From assembly GCF_008312835.1 (NCBI RefSeq), contig NZ_VSKS01000006.1, forward strand, positions 1-64,000: a stretch of 64,000 nt of DNA. Reading direction: 5' to 3'. This DNA comes from Streptomyces marokkonensis. GTDB lineage: Bacteria > Actinomycetota > Actinomycetes > Streptomycetales > Streptomycetaceae. The notes below the pieces were generated by a model. The model was given only the letters and a program-made list of their open reading frames with translations. It was not told the DNA's origin and searched no databases. Positions 41,678-50,271 of the stretch are shown piece after piece. Each line of letters opens with the position of its first letter. The first letter of the stretch is position 1. The position numbers and the translations under genes were made by a program.

Positions 41678-42523
41678 TCAGCCGCCGCTTACACCGTTGT
41701 CGCGGAGGAAGCCGCGCAGGGACGTCACCATCGCCGACACGAACGCCTCCCGGCCGGCGCCGTCGAGGGCGTCGAGAGAGAGGTACGGGTTGAGGTCCTC
41801 CAGTTCGACCAGCAGCAGTTCGCCGCCGGGCGCGCGGCAGGCGTCGACGCGCTGGATGCCGTGGCCGAGGGTGTTCCACTCGACGAAACGACGGGCGAAG
41901 TCGAGGTCGTCCGCAGTGGGTTCGTAACGCTCCAGCTGCCAGCGCCGCTCGGGGTCGGGGGCGTACAGGGCGTACTGGAAGGAGTGGTCGACGTAGTAGA
42001 AGGACACCTCGTAGGTGAAGTCGATGTGCGGCTGCACCAGGACGTCGCCGTCCACGAGGTCGCGCACCGCGTCCGCGGGGACGATGCGCAGGCCTATGGA
42101 GTCGGCGCCGAGCCTGGGCTTGACCACGTACCGGTCGGCCTCGGGCAGCCGGTGCAGGTCCTCGGGCCGGCCGACGGTGGGGATCACGGGCCGACCGGCG
42201 GCGGTCAGGTCGAGCAGGTACTGCTTGCCGGCCATGTCGCCCCGGCCGGTGAGCGGGTTGTAGACCGGTGTGCCCGTCGCGGTGGCGCGCTCGCGGAAGG
42301 CGTCGTAGGCGTCCCGGTACTCCAGTACCGGACCGCTGTTGCGGACCACGACGGCGTCGAAGCCGTCCATCAGGGCGACGGCGTCCCGCGGGTGGCACAG
42401 GGCGAGGCCGACGTGCTCGCGCAGCCGGGAGGTCAGGAAGATGTCCTCGTCGCAGTAGCGCCGCCCGCGGGCCGGGTAGGCCAGGTCGGTGACGTAGAGG
42501 ACGCGCGGACGGGCGGGTGGCAT
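41678..42523 (-). CDS. ATP-grasp-fold protein of unknown substrate
   Basis: 281 residues. The central ATP-grasp parts are visible: LGADSIGL loop after RYVVKPR, VLVQPHIDFTYEVSFYYVD, and the metal site LLLVELEDLNPYLSLDAL. N-terminal domain begins RVLYVTDLAYPARGRRYCDEDIFLTSRL. It is not an MvdC/D-like graspetide ligase: no peptide gene lies nearby. It is followed 74 bp later by the peptidoglycan-binding protein, so a role in wall or small-peptide metabolism is conceivable. ATG 42523 has AGGGAG six bases upstream. Confidence 0.75.
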   Translation of the reverse strand: MPPARPRVLYVTDLAYPARGRRYCDEDIFLTSRLREHVGLALCHPRDAVALMDGFDAVVVRNSGPVLEYRDAYDAFRERATATGTPVYNPLTGRGDMAGKQYLLDLTAAGRPVIPTVGRPEDLHRLPEADRYVVKPRLGADSIGLRIVPADAVRDLVDGDVLVQPHIDFTYEVSFYYVDHSFQYALYAPDPERRWQLERYEPTADDLDFARRFVEWNTLGHGIQRVDACRAPGGELLLVELEDLNPYLSLDALDGAGREAFVSAMVTSLRGFLRDNGVSGG

Positions 42524-42587
42524 GCGGGCTCCCTGGGGGACGACGGTGGCTCGATCATAGGGACGACCTGCGCGGGAGTGCTCCGGC

Positions 42588-42623
42588 GGTACTGAGTGCC
42601 GTGCCGATCGTGCACTGAGTGCC
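42588..42623. promoter_or_regulatory. Paired TetR operators at the regulator's own promoter
   Basis: GGTACTGAGTGCC (42588-42600) and TGCACTGAGTGCC (42611-42623) have centres 23 bp apart. The second overlaps the expected -35 region of a promoter whose -10 (TACGTT, 42643-42648) is six bases before the ATG, so a leaderless, autoregulated mRNA is likely. The same motif pair recurs upstream of 43538. Confidence 0.7.
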
Positions 42624-42654
42624 GCCACCGGCCTCCCGGTGCTACGTTCCGTGC

Positions 42655-43374
42655 ATGAGCTCCAGCAGTGCGGCTGCCGGCCGCGGTGAGAAGGCCGGGA
42701 AGCCGACGATGCGGGACGCCCTGGTGGCGGCGGCCTTCCGGCTGTTCCTGGAGCGGGGCTACGAGCAGACCACGGTCGACGACATCGTGGCCCTCGCCGG
42801 TGTGGGACGGCGGTCCTTCTTCCGCTACTTCCCGTCCAAGGAGGACGTGGTCTTCCCCGACCACGAGCGGTGCCTGGCCGACATGACGGCCTTCCTGGCC
42901 GCGGGCACCGACGACGAACCGGTGCGCAGGGTCTGCGACGCCGCCCGGCTGGTGCTCCTGATGTACGCCGAGAACCCCGCGTTCTCCGTGCAGCGCTACC
43001 GCCTCACCAGACAGGTGCCGGGGCTGCGGGCGTACGAGTTGTCCGTGGTCTGGCGCTACGAGCGGGCCTTGGCCGGGTATCTCCGGGCCCGTTACGCCGG
43101 CCTGCGGGACGGCACCCTGCGGGCCGATGTGATCGCCGCGGCCGTGGTGGCAGCGCACAACAACGCGCTGCGTTCCTGGCTGCGCTCGGACGGGCAGGGG
43201 GACGCGGAGGCCGCGGTGGACCACGCGCTGGAGCATGTGCGGGCCGCGTTCGGCGCCGAGACCGTCCCCGCGGTGACCGACGGGCCCGACGACGTGGTGG
43301 TGATCGTCTCGCGGCGCGGGGCACCGCTGTGGCGGGTGGTGCAGGAACTCGAGGCGGCGCTCGGGAGGGGCTGA
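42655..43374 (+). CDS. TetR-family transcriptional regulator
   Basis: 239 residues. The helix-turn-helix is TTVDDIVALAGVGRRSFFRYFPSKEDVVF at about 38-67, followed by an all-helical ligand domain. It has an unusual C-terminal strand-rich end (DDVVVIVSRRGAPLWRVVQELEAALG). Sites GGYACTGAGTGCC are present in its own promoter and in that of the next gene, so it probably represses both. The ligand may be an acyl-CoA given the DUF35 target, but this is inference. The mRNA seems leaderless. Confidence 0.92.
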   Translation: MSSSSAAAGRGEKAGKPTMRDALVAAAFRLFLERGYEQTTVDDIVALAGVGRRSFFRYFPSKEDVVFPDHERCLADMTAFLAAGTDDEPVRRVCDAARLVLLMYAENPAFSVQRYRLTRQVPGLRAYELSVVWRYERALAGYLRARYAGLRDGTLRADVIAAAVVAAHNNALRSWLRSDGQGDAEAAVDHALEHVRAAFGAETVPAVTDGPDDVVVIVSRRGAPLWRVVQELEAALGRG

Positions 43375-43402
43375 ACGGCGCGGCCGCTCCTCGGCAAATG
43401 AG

Positions 43403-43438
43403 GGTACGGAGTGCCTTTACGAGTGGCACTGAGTGCCA
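43403..43438. promoter_or_regulatory. Paired TetR operators within the DUF35-gene promoter
   Basis: TGGCACTGAGTGCCA (43424-43438) is a perfect 15 bp palindrome; a weaker site GGTACGGAGTGCC (43403-43415) has its centre 22 bp upstream. The perfect site lies exactly between TTTACG (43416-43421) and TACTCT (43439-43444), which are 17 bp apart and read as -35 and -10 boxes. Binding there would block the promoter. Confidence 0.75.
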
Positions 43439-43537
43439 TACTCTGTGGCTGTGCGCGGTGGCACGGAACACCGGGCACACGCGTGCCGCGGGGACCGCGC
43501 ACGCGGGATTCCGGCCGAATGCAGGGAGTTGACCAGC

Positions 43538-43954
43538 GTGTACCACCACTCAGGAAGCGTCGCTCAGCAGGCAGCCGGCTCCGCGACGGGCGTCCTCGAT
43601 CCCCAGGGCACCGACCACGCGGAGGCCATGCTCTACCAGCGCTGCACCTGGTGCGGCACCGCCACGTACCACCGGCTGCTGTGCCCGGTCTGCCAGGGCA
43701 GCGAGCTGCGCACGGAGCGCAGCGAGGGCGTCGGCACGGTCCGCCACTCCACGGTGCTGCACCGCAACACCCCCGCGGCACGCAATGTCTCCCTGATCGA
43801 GATGGCGGAGGGGTTCGTGGTGCGCGGCCGGGTCATGGGCCCGCCCATCGGGATCCACAGCGGTGACCGGGTACGGCTGTCGACGGCCAAGGACCCGGTG
43901 CGGGGCGAGCCGGTCTTCCAGCTGGTGGACGAGCCGTTCCGGGCCTGGACCTGA
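43538..43954 (+). CDS. DUF35-type Zn-ribbon/OB-fold protein
   Basis: 138 residues. The zinc ribbon is CTWCGTATYHRLLCPVC (about 38-54), followed by an OB fold (TVRHSTVLHRNT, EMAEGFVVRGRVMGPPIGIHSGDRVRL). Such proteins usually support thiolases or acyl-CoA enzymes by binding acyl-CoA; here none is adjacent. GTG 43538 is preferred because AGGGAG lies about nine bases upstream; the open frame further up overlaps the operator and promoter. It would be repressed by the neighbouring TetR protein. Confidence 0.82.
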   Translation: MYHHSGSVAQQAAGSATGVLDPQGTDHAEAMLYQRCTWCGTATYHRLLCPVCQGSELRTERSEGVGTVRHSTVLHRNTPAARNVSLIEMAEGFVVRGRVMGPPIGIHSGDRVRLSTAKDPVRGEPVFQLVDEPFRAWT

Positions 43955-43984
43955 CGGTCCGCCGGGCGGGACCCGGCCGCGGGG

Positions 43985-44365
43985 TCAGAAGGTGACGCGG
44001 ATGCCCACCGTGCCGTTCAGGCCCCTGCGCAGACGGCTGCCCAGGAGGGTCAGCCGGCCCACGAGGCCGTACTTGCGGGCGATGAGCCGGCGGTAGCGGG
44101 CGGTGGTGGCGGCGTCGCAGATCTCCGCGGTGGCGGGGACCTGGTCCCCGGTGGGCGTGCCGCGTACGTCGCACGGGCCGACGAGGACGTCGCCGCGGGC
44201 GCGGATCCGCTTCACCTTCCACGAGCCGGCGGCGGTCCACACCCCGAGCGCGTCACCGTCCCGCACCACCCACACCGGCGTGGCGACGGGCGTACCGTTC
44301 TTGCGGTAACTGGTGACCAACAGGTACTTCCCGGCGCCGAGCCGGTCCCGCAACGCGTCGTCCAT
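43985..44365 (-). CDS. PPOX-class flavin/F420-dependent protein
   Basis: 126 residues. The split-barrel pattern of pyridoxamine oxidase-like proteins is visible: KYLLVTSYRKNGTPVATPVWVVRDGDALGVWTAAGSWKVKRIRA, then RGDVLVGPCDVRG. In the PPOX class F420-dependent members, the TPVW and SWKVKRI segments bind cofactor phosphate. It is 10 bp after the methyltransferase gene, thus in an operon of three. Substrate is unknown. Confidence 0.85.
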   Translation of the reverse strand: MDDALRDRLGAGKYLLVTSYRKNGTPVATPVWVVRDGDALGVWTAAGSWKVKRIRARGDVLVGPCDVRGTPTGDQVPATAEICDAATTARYRRLIARKYGLVGRLTLLGSRLRRGLNGTVGIRVTF

Positions 44366-44375
44366 GCGGGGAAGT

Positions 44376-45107
44376 CTAGGCGCCGGGACGGCGCGCGACG
44401 AAGACGAACTCCCGGCCCGGACGGTCGGGCGCGTCCCGCACCTGTTCCAGCGCGTAGCCGTGCCCGGCGAGATCGGCCTCGACCTCCTGCCGCTCGCGGA
44501 AACGCAGCGTCGAGTCCGAGGTGAGCACCGCGCCGTCCGCGGCGAACACGTAGGTGGTGCGGAACGTCACCAGCGGGCCGTCCACGTCGGTCACCTGGTG
44601 CCAGCTCTCGACCGCCCCGACGCCGGGGACGTCCGTCCTGCGGTACGACTCCCGGCGGGTCCAGCCCTCCCAGGCCCGCCGGGCCGGGTCCCTGGTCTCG
44701 AACACCAGCCGTCCCCCGGGCCGCAGCGCCGCGCGGGCGCCCCGCAGCGTGCCGTGCCAGGCGTCCGGATCGGCGATGGCCTGGGCGACGTTCGCCGTCA
44801 TGGTCGCCAGATCGGCCTCGAGCGGCGGCAGGGACGTCGCGTCGCCCTCGATCCAGCGGACCCGTGCGCCGCCCGGCTTGCCCCGGGCCACGTCGAGGGA
44901 CGCCCCCGCGGGTTCGACGCCGACGGCCTCGATCCCCCGGTCGGCCAGGAGCAGGGCGAACACCCCTGTCCCGCACCCGATGTCCAGCACGCGCCGGGCA
45001 CCGAACTCCTCCACCATGAGGAGATACGCGTCGAGGTCACCGCGGTCGGCCTCGAGCGGATCGTAGAGCGCCGCGAGCCGTGGATGACCGAAGCACTCGT
45101 CAGCCAC
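44376..45107 (-). CDS. Class I SAM-dependent methyltransferase
   Basis: 243 residues. Motif [20 protein letters not shown] at about 40-58, motif [16 protein letters not shown], then [11 protein letters not shown]. The C-terminal part reads [39 protein letters not shown], as in small-molecule methyltransferases. The GTG start overlaps the stop of the upstream aminotransferase gene by 8 bp. The substrate cannot be predicted; it is not a PIMT-like enzyme and therefore not an obvious partner for the graspetide locus. Confidence 0.88.
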   Translation of the reverse strand: MADECFGHPRLAALYDPLEADRGDLDAYLLMVEEFGARRVLDIGCGTGVFALLLADRGIEAVGVEPAGASLDVARGKPGGARVRWIEGDATSLPPLEADLATMTANVAQAIADPDAWHGTLRGARAALRPGGRLVFETRDPARRAWEGWTRRESYRRTDVPGVGAVESWHQVTDVDGPLVTFRTTYVFAADGAVLTSDSTLRFRERQEVEADLAGHGYALEQVRDAPDRPGREFVFVARRPGA

Positions 45108-46299
45108 CGACGGCTCCCGCCCGCTGCACGGCCGCCGCCATCCGCCGCACCGCCTCCGTGAGCACCTCGGTGGAGGTGGCGAGGTTCAGACGGGCGTGGC
45201 CCGCGCCCCCCGTGCCGAACGGGAGGCCGGAGGTGAGCGCCACGCGGCCGTGGTGCAGGAAGGCCCGGGCCGGGTCGTCGCCGAGGCCGAGCGCGCGGCA
45301 GTCGAGCCAGGCCAGGTAGGTGGCGTCCCCCGGGCGGTAGCGGACCGCCGGCAGCCGGTCGGCCAGGAGCTCGGCGAGCAGCCGCCGGTTGGCGTCGAGT
45401 CCGGCGAGCAGGGCGTCCAGCCAGGAAGTGCCGTCCCGCAGGGCGGCGGTGTGGGCGAGGATGCCGACGTGGCTCGGCCCGTGCCCGACCTCCTCGGGCA
45501 TCCGTGCCAGGTCCTCGGCCGCCCCGGGCCCCGCGACGGCGACGGCCGCCTTGAGGCCGGCCAGGTTCCACGCCTTCGACGCCGACATGAGCGACAGGCC
45601 GCGCTCACCGCCCGGCACGCTCAGGAGGGGCACGAACCGCGTGTCGCCGACGACCAGGGGCGCGTGGATCTCGTCGGCGACGACGCGTACGCCGTACCGC
45701 TCGGCCAGGGCGGCCACGGCGGTCAGCTCCTCGGCGGTGTGCACGGTGCCGGTGGGATTGTGCGGGCTGCACAGCAGGAACGCGGCCCGGCCCCCGTCGG
45801 CCGTCACCCGCCGGAAGGTGTCCTCCAGGACGTCGGGGTCGATCCGCGCGTCCGGGCCGAGCGGTGCCTCCACCACCCGGCGGTCCATGTGCCGGACGAA
45901 GTCGTAGAAGGGCGGGTACACCGGTGAGTTCACCACGACCGGATCGCCGTACCCGGTGACCAGTCGCAGCATCTCCACCACGCCGAGCATGACGTCGGGC
46001 ACGAGGGCGGTGCGCTCCACGGCGAGCCCGTCCCAGTCCCACCGCTTGCCGGCGAAGGCGGCCAGCGCCTCGGCGTAGGCGCTGCCGGCGGGATAGCCGG
46101 TGTCGCCGAGTTCCATGGCCTCCGTGACGGTCCGCACGATCGGTTCGGCGAGGGGGACGTCCATCTCGGCCACCCACAGGGGCAGCACGTCCTCGGGGTG
46201 GGTGCGCCACTTCATGCTGGTGCGGCGCCGCAGGCGGTCGAGGCCGAGGGTGTTCAGGGGATTCGGTTCACCGGACGTCTCGTGCGGGATCCTGGTCAT
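45100..46299 (-). CDS. PatB/MalY-type PLP enzyme (cystathionine beta-lyase-like)
   Basis: 399 residues, the normal length for the family. N-terminus [29 protein letters not shown] is the MalY/PatB signature; the PLP lysine is in [12 protein letters not shown] near residue 235, with [15 protein letters not shown] and [10 protein letters not shown] before it. These enzymes cleave C-S bonds of cystathionine or cysteine conjugates. The ATG at 46299 has no ribosome site but TATCGT lies six bases before it, so it may be leaderless. First gene of a three-gene operon. Confidence 0.9.
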   Translation of the reverse strand: MTRIPHETSGEPNPLNTLGLDRLRRRTSMKWRTHPEDVLPLWVAEMDVPLAEPIVRTVTEAMELGDTGYPAGSAYAEALAAFAGKRWDWDGLAVERTALVPDVMLGVVEMLRLVTGYGDPVVVNSPVYPPFYDFVRHMDRRVVEAPLGPDARIDPDVLEDTFRRVTADGGRAAFLLCSPHNPTGTVHTAEELTAVAALAERYGVRVVADEIHAPLVVGDTRFVPLLSVPGGERGLSLMSASKAWNLAGLKAAVAVAGPGAAEDLARMPEEVGHGPSHVGILAHTAALRDGTSWLDALLAGLDANRRLLAELLADRLPAVRYRPGDATYLAWLDCRALGLGDDPARAFLHHGRVALTSGLPFGTGGAGHARLNLATSTEVLTEAVRRMAAAVQRAGAVGG

Positions 46300-46567
46300 G
46301 AGCACACGATAGGGCGCCGTGATGTGCTCGGGCATCGGCGGAACGCGGCAGGCGCCGTCGGCACGTTGCGGGAGATCGCCTGCGCCGGGTCCGGGCCGGA
46401 CGGCGAGAACCCGGGCGGCGGGAACACCGACGTGTTCGCGCATGCCGGCGTGCGGATCGCGCTCGGGCTGAACACGACGGGTCCCTGGCCCGTATGCAGG
46501 GAGGGCACTCGACTCAGGGGAGGCCCCGCGGTGTTCGCACCGCGCTGCAGAGGTTCGGGAGCCATGC

Positions 46568-47944
46568 ATGAGGCACGCACGACGACGGGTCGTCCGGCGA
46601 GTGACACGGCTGGCGGCCGTCGGCGGACTCCTCCTGGGGGCCACGATGGTCACCCGCGCCGTCGCCGGTGAGCCGCGGGTGCCCGAGGCGGTCCCGTTCT
46701 CCACCGCCGAGGAGACGGCGGCGGGCCCGGGCGCAGGCCTCGTGGCCGAACTCGGCACGTCCCGTACGGCGGGCAGCTGGATCGGCGCCGACGGGCGGAC
46801 GGTGGTCGCGGTCACCGACGAGGAGGCGGCGGCCGAGGTGCGCGAGGCGGGCGCCGAGCCGAGAATGGTGCGCCACAGCATGGACGACTTCAAGTCCGCC
46901 GCCCGGACGCTGGGTTCGGCGCCGCGCGTGCCCGGCACCGCCTGGGCGATGGACTACCGGTCCAACCAGGTGGTCGTCCGGGGCGACACCACGGTGTCGG
47001 CGGACGACTGGTCGGAGCTGACCGAAGTGGCCGACGGCATGGGCGACTTCGTGCGCATGGAGCGGACCGGGGGCACCTTCACCACCCGTCTCAACGGCGC
47101 CCGGCCCATCCTGTCCACGGCCGGCCGCTGCTCGGCGGGCTTCAACGTGACCGACGGGGAACGGGACTTCATCCTCACGGCCGGGCACTGCGGCCCCGAC
47201 GGGTCGGTGTGGTTCGCCGACAACGGGGGCAGGCAGGAGGTCGGCACCACCGTCGGCGGCAGCTTCCCGGGGGACGACTACTCCCTGATCGAGTACGCGG
47301 GCGGCCGGGCGGGCGAGGGCGCCGGTGTGGTGGCGGTCGGCGGTGGCAAGGGCGTACGCATCACGGGGGTGGCGGATCCGACGGTCGGGCAGCGGATCTT
47401 CCGCAGCGGCAGCACCAGCGGACTGCGTGACGGGGAGGTGACCGCGCTCAACGCGACGGTGAACTATCCCGAGGGCACGGTCAGCGGTCTCGTCGAGTCC
47501 AACGTGTGCGCGGAGCCCGGTGACAGCGGCGGGCCGATGTTCTCCGAGGGCATCGCGCTCGGTGTCACGTCCGGGGGCAGCGGTGACTGCCGGACGGGCG
47601 GTACGACGTACTTCCAGCCGGTGACGAAGGCGCTGGCGCAGCTCGACGTACGGCTGATCGTGGCGCCCGGGGCCGACGGAGGTGCGGCGGCGCCGTCGCC
47701 CGCGCCGTCGGACGCCGGGGGTGCGGCCGCTCCGGACGCCGCCACCCCGGGGTCGTCGGCTCCGGTGAGGGGCATCGTCCCGGACCCGTCGACGCTGCTG
47801 TCACGGCTGGCGGACCCCCGCAACGTCGGGCCGGGTCTGCTGGTGATCGGGGGCAGTCTGGTCGCGCTGGTGGCCTCACGGTGGATCCGGGCGGAACAGG
47901 ACCGCAAGGCGTACCGGCGGCACTACTCGGCGACATGGGGCTGA
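46568..47944 (+). CDS. Streptogrisin-like S1 serine protease with C-terminal membrane anchor
   Basis: 458 residues. An Arg-rich signal sequence (1-33) and a propeptide-like region to about 180 precede the chymotrypsin-fold domain. The triad is intact: His207 in LTAGHC, Asp237 in GDDYSLIEY, Ser320 in AEPGDSGGP. After the protease a Pro/Ala/Gly linker (365-400) leads to a hydrophobic helix (422-440) and a charged end [18 protein letters not shown]. The secreted protease should thus stay on the cell surface, unlike soluble streptogrisins. ATG 46568 has GGGAG seven bases upstream. It is closed by a hairpin at 48055-48080. Confidence 0.9.
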   Translation: MRHARRRVVRRVTRLAAVGGLLLGATMVTRAVAGEPRVPEAVPFSTAEETAAGPGAGLVAELGTSRTAGSWIGADGRTVVAVTDEEAAAEVREAGAEPRMVRHSMDDFKSAARTLGSAPRVPGTAWAMDYRSNQVVVRGDTTVSADDWSELTEVADGMGDFVRMERTGGTFTTRLNGARPILSTAGRCSAGFNVTDGERDFILTAGHCGPDGSVWFADNGGRQEVGTTVGGSFPGDDYSLIEYAGGRAGEGAGVVAVGGGKGVRITGVADPTVGQRIFRSGSTSGLRDGEVTALNATVNYPEGTVSGLVESNVCAEPGDSGGPMFSEGIALGVTSGGSGDCRTGGTTYFQPVTKALAQLDVRLIVAPGADGGAAAPSPAPSDAGGAAAPDAATPGSSAPVRGIVPDPSTLLSRLADPRNVGPGLLVIGGSLVALVASRWIRAEQDRKAYRRHYSATWG

Positions 47945-48054
47945 GCGGGCCGTGGATCCGGGCCGTGCGGAGCACCGCACCGTCGCCGGAGCAGGAGGAC
48001 GCCGCACGGGACGGACAGGACGACGCCGGCAGAGGGCCGAGGAGGGTGCGGGAA

Positions 48055-48080
48055 GGGCACCCGTTCGATCACGGGTGCCC
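48055..48080. terminator. Hairpin terminator after the surface protease gene
   Basis: Perfect arms GGGCACCCG/CGGGTGCCC with an 8 nt loop, between two convergent genes. Confidence 0.75.
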
Positions 48081-48119
48081 GGTCGACGGGATGGCGAGCC
48101 GAGGCCGGCCGCGGGCCGG

Positions 48120-48293
48120 TCAGGCCGCCCTGGCCGGCTGCGGAAGGGCCGAGGCCCACTCCTGGACCAGGCGCTGGTACTCCTCGCGCTGTTCGACGCT
48201 CAGTGTCCCGCCCGACCGGAGCCACAGGGCCCGGATCTCCTCGTTGACCTCGGCAGCCGATCGCTCGGAGGAGGGTTCAACAGTGGTGGACAT
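48120..48293 (-). CDS. 57-residue conserved Streptomyces protein
   Basis: 57 residues beginning STTVEPSSERSAAEVNEEIRALW and continuing LRSGGTLSVEQREEYQRLVQEW. It looks like a small helical protein that recurs in Streptomyces genomes. The frame is open upstream to 48419 but the codon bias breaks down there, so ATG 48293 is taken. No ribosome site is clear. Confidence 0.68.
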   Translation of the reverse strand: MSTTVEPSSERSAAEVNEEIRALWLRSGGTLSVEQREEYQRLVQEWASALPQPARAA

Positions 48294-48420
48294 GCCGTGA
48301 AGCATACGGGGCCGGACGTGAAGACGCTGTGAGTAATCGCACGCATATCGGACATTTCCGACAGTGTTGCTGATCACGTCCATCTGCTGTGATCTGCCGC
48401 GGAACGTGGGCGATTTCACA

Positions 48421-48461
48421 CCGCCGCCCCCGGGCCTCGCGCGCGGGCCCGGGGGCGGCGG
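48421..48461. terminator. Terminator hairpin downstream of the L,D-transpeptidase gene
   Basis: Perfect 16 bp arms (48421-48436, 48446-48461) around 9 nt, eight bases past the stop codon of the minus-strand gene. Confidence 0.85.
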
Positions 48462-48468
48462 GGCGGGC

Positions 48469-49164
48469 TCAGGTGCCCGGCTTGCGGCCGTACACGTAGA
48501 CGTCGTCGCCCTTCTTCAGCAGCGACCAGTACTTCTTGGCGGCGGTCTTCGTCATGTTCACGCAGCCGTGCGAGCCGGGCGGGTTCCACATGCTGACACC
48601 GACCGAGTGGAAGGCCTGGCCGCCGTCGAAGAACTGGCTGTAGGGCATCGGCACGTCGTAGATGGTCGAGACGTGGTCGATGTTGCGCCAGTAGATCTTC
48701 TTCAGGCCGGTGCGGGTCTCGTACCCGTTGCGTCCCGTGCGGACCGGGACGGGGCCGTAGACGAGCTTCTTGCCGTCCTGGATCCAGCTGAGCTGGAGCG
48801 TCAGGTTCACGCAGGCGATCCGGCCCTTGTTCGTGGGGCACTTACCGGACTTGTTCGGGTTCTTGCCCACGGCCTTCTGCTTGTTCATCAGGTCCATCAC
48901 ACCCCAGGTGACGGGGCCGGCGTACCCGATGTTCGGCTTGATGCCGTGCTTGGTCTGGAAGGCGCGGATGGCCTTGCAGTCGGCGGCGGACTGCTTGCCG
49001 TCGACCGGGCGGCCGAGGAGCTTCTCCACCTTCTTCTGGTACGGGCCCGCCGAGGTGGTGCAGCTCGCGGCCTGCGCCGGTGCCGCGCCGAGCGCGAGTG
49101 CGAGCGGAGCCACCAGAGAGGTGACCCCCAGGATGACGGTACTCCGTCTGCGTATGTCCCCCAT
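48469..49164 (-). CDS. Secreted L,D-transpeptidase (YkuD) with N-terminal peptidoglycan-binding region
   Basis: 231 residues. A Sec signal ends at an Ala-Gln-Ala near residue 32. Residues 40-92 make up a PG-binding-like region (YQKKVEKLLGRPVDGKQSAADC and on); the YkuD domain spans 115-228. The catalytic motif is HSVGVSMWNPPGSHGC with His186 and Cys201. The enzyme forms 3-3 crosslinks in peptidoglycan or attaches proteins to it. ATG 49164 has GAAGGACC upstream. A weak sigma-E-like promoter may precede it, as such genes often belong to that regulon. Confidence 0.93.
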   Translation of the reverse strand: MGDIRRRSTVILGVTSLVAPLALALGAAPAQAASCTTSAGPYQKKVEKLLGRPVDGKQSAADCKAIRAFQTKHGIKPNIGYAGPVTWGVMDLMNKQKAVGKNPNKSGKCPTNKGRIACVNLTLQLSWIQDGKKLVYGPVPVRTGRNGYETRTGLKKIYWRNIDHVSTIYDVPMPYSQFFDGGQAFHSVGVSMWNPPGSHGCVNMTKTAAKKYWSLLKKGDDVYVYGRKPGT

Positions 49165-49405
49165 GGTCCTTCTGCCTTTCCCGCGGAAGTGTGCGCCAGG
49201 CCTGCGCACTCTGCCAGGTAGACGATCCACGGGGGCCATCGGTTGTGGGCCCGGTCCCGGCCGCAACCGAACGGTGACAATGCATCCGTACGGGACCGGT
49301 CCACGGGTCGTGAGGTGGACCGGGAGACACCGCCGGTGCGCGGCCCGGGCTCCGTCCCGTGGACCGCGCACTCGCCGGCGATCCGGCCGGGGCGCCGCGC
49401 GGCGC

Positions 49406-50221
49406 TCACCCGCTGGGCGGCGGCTGCGGCGACGCCGCGCCCAGCGCCTGCCGGAACCCCGAGTTGACCGCGGTGATGCCGCCGTCGACCACGAGCGTGG
49501 TCCCGGTGATCCAGGACGCGTCGCGGGAGGCGAGGAAGGCGACGGCGGCCGCGATGTCCCCGGGCTCGCCGACCCGGCCGAGCGGATAGAGACGCCGGGC
49601 CGCTTCGAGCTCCTCGTCCCTGCCCGCCCAGGCCCGGGTGCGGATCGTCCCCGGTGCGACGAGGTTGACCCGCACACCGCGCGGCGCGGCGTGCCCGGCG
49701 AGGGTGCGGGTGAGGGAGGCCAGGCCCGCCTTGGCCGCGCTGTAGGCGTGATTGCCGAAGTCCTGCAGCCCGTTGACGGAGCCGACGCTCACGACGGCGC
49801 CCCGGCCGGAGGCGGCGAGGTGCGGGAGTGCGGCGCGGCAGCAGCGGTACGCGCCGGTGAGGGTGACGTCGAGGTCCGCGGCCCACTCCTCGTCCGGCTC
49901 GTCCTCGAAGCGGGGCGCGTCCGGGGTGCAGTGGGCGGCGTTGCTGACCAGCACGTCGAGCGAGCCGAAGGTGCCCACGGCGTGCGCCACGGCCGCCTCG
50001 ACCGAGGCCCGGTCGGTCACGTCGCAGGCGAAGGCCTCGGCGCCGAGCCCCCGCTCCCGCAGCGCCGACGCCGTCGTCCCGGCCGCGTCCGGGTCCACGT
50101 CGGCCACCAGGACGCGCGCCCCCTCCTCGGCGAACCGCAGGGCGGTGGCCGCGCCGATGCCGCGTGCCGCCCCGGTGATGAGAACCCCGTACCCCTCGAA
50201 ACGCCGTGTGTCCGTCGTCAT
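49406..50221 (-). CDS. Short-chain dehydrogenase/reductase
   Basis: 271 residues. The NAD(P) motif is VLITGAARGIGAAT, NAA is in VLVSNAAHC, the catalytic Ser is in VVSVGSVNG and the YxxxK pair is in HAYSAAKAGL. Classical SDR ending ITGTTLVVDGGITAVN. Reaction unspecified. ATG 50221 has no ribosome site; TACCGT is seven bases upstream, consistent with a leaderless message. The next SDR gene ends 50 bp upstream on the same strand. Confidence 0.9.
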   Translation of the reverse strand: MTTDTRRFEGYGVLITGAARGIGAATALRFAEEGARVLVADVDPDAAGTTASALRERGLGAEAFACDVTDRASVEAAVAHAVGTFGSLDVLVSNAAHCTPDAPRFEDEPDEEWAADLDVTLTGAYRCCRAALPHLAASGRGAVVSVGSVNGLQDFGNHAYSAAKAGLASLTRTLAGHAAPRGVRVNLVAPGTIRTRAWAGRDEELEAARRLYPLGRVGEPGDIAAAVAFLASRDASWITGTTLVVDGGITAVNSGFRQALGAASPQPPPSG

Positions 50222-50271
50222 GGGGTGACGGTAGCCGCCGGGACGATCACGGCGGCAGGGGCCGGAGAGGA

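Noticed and set aside
44376-45107. Methyltransferase as the missing partner of the graspetide locus
   Set aside because: It is a general class I enzyme in a different operon 24 kb away and lacks PIMT-like features.
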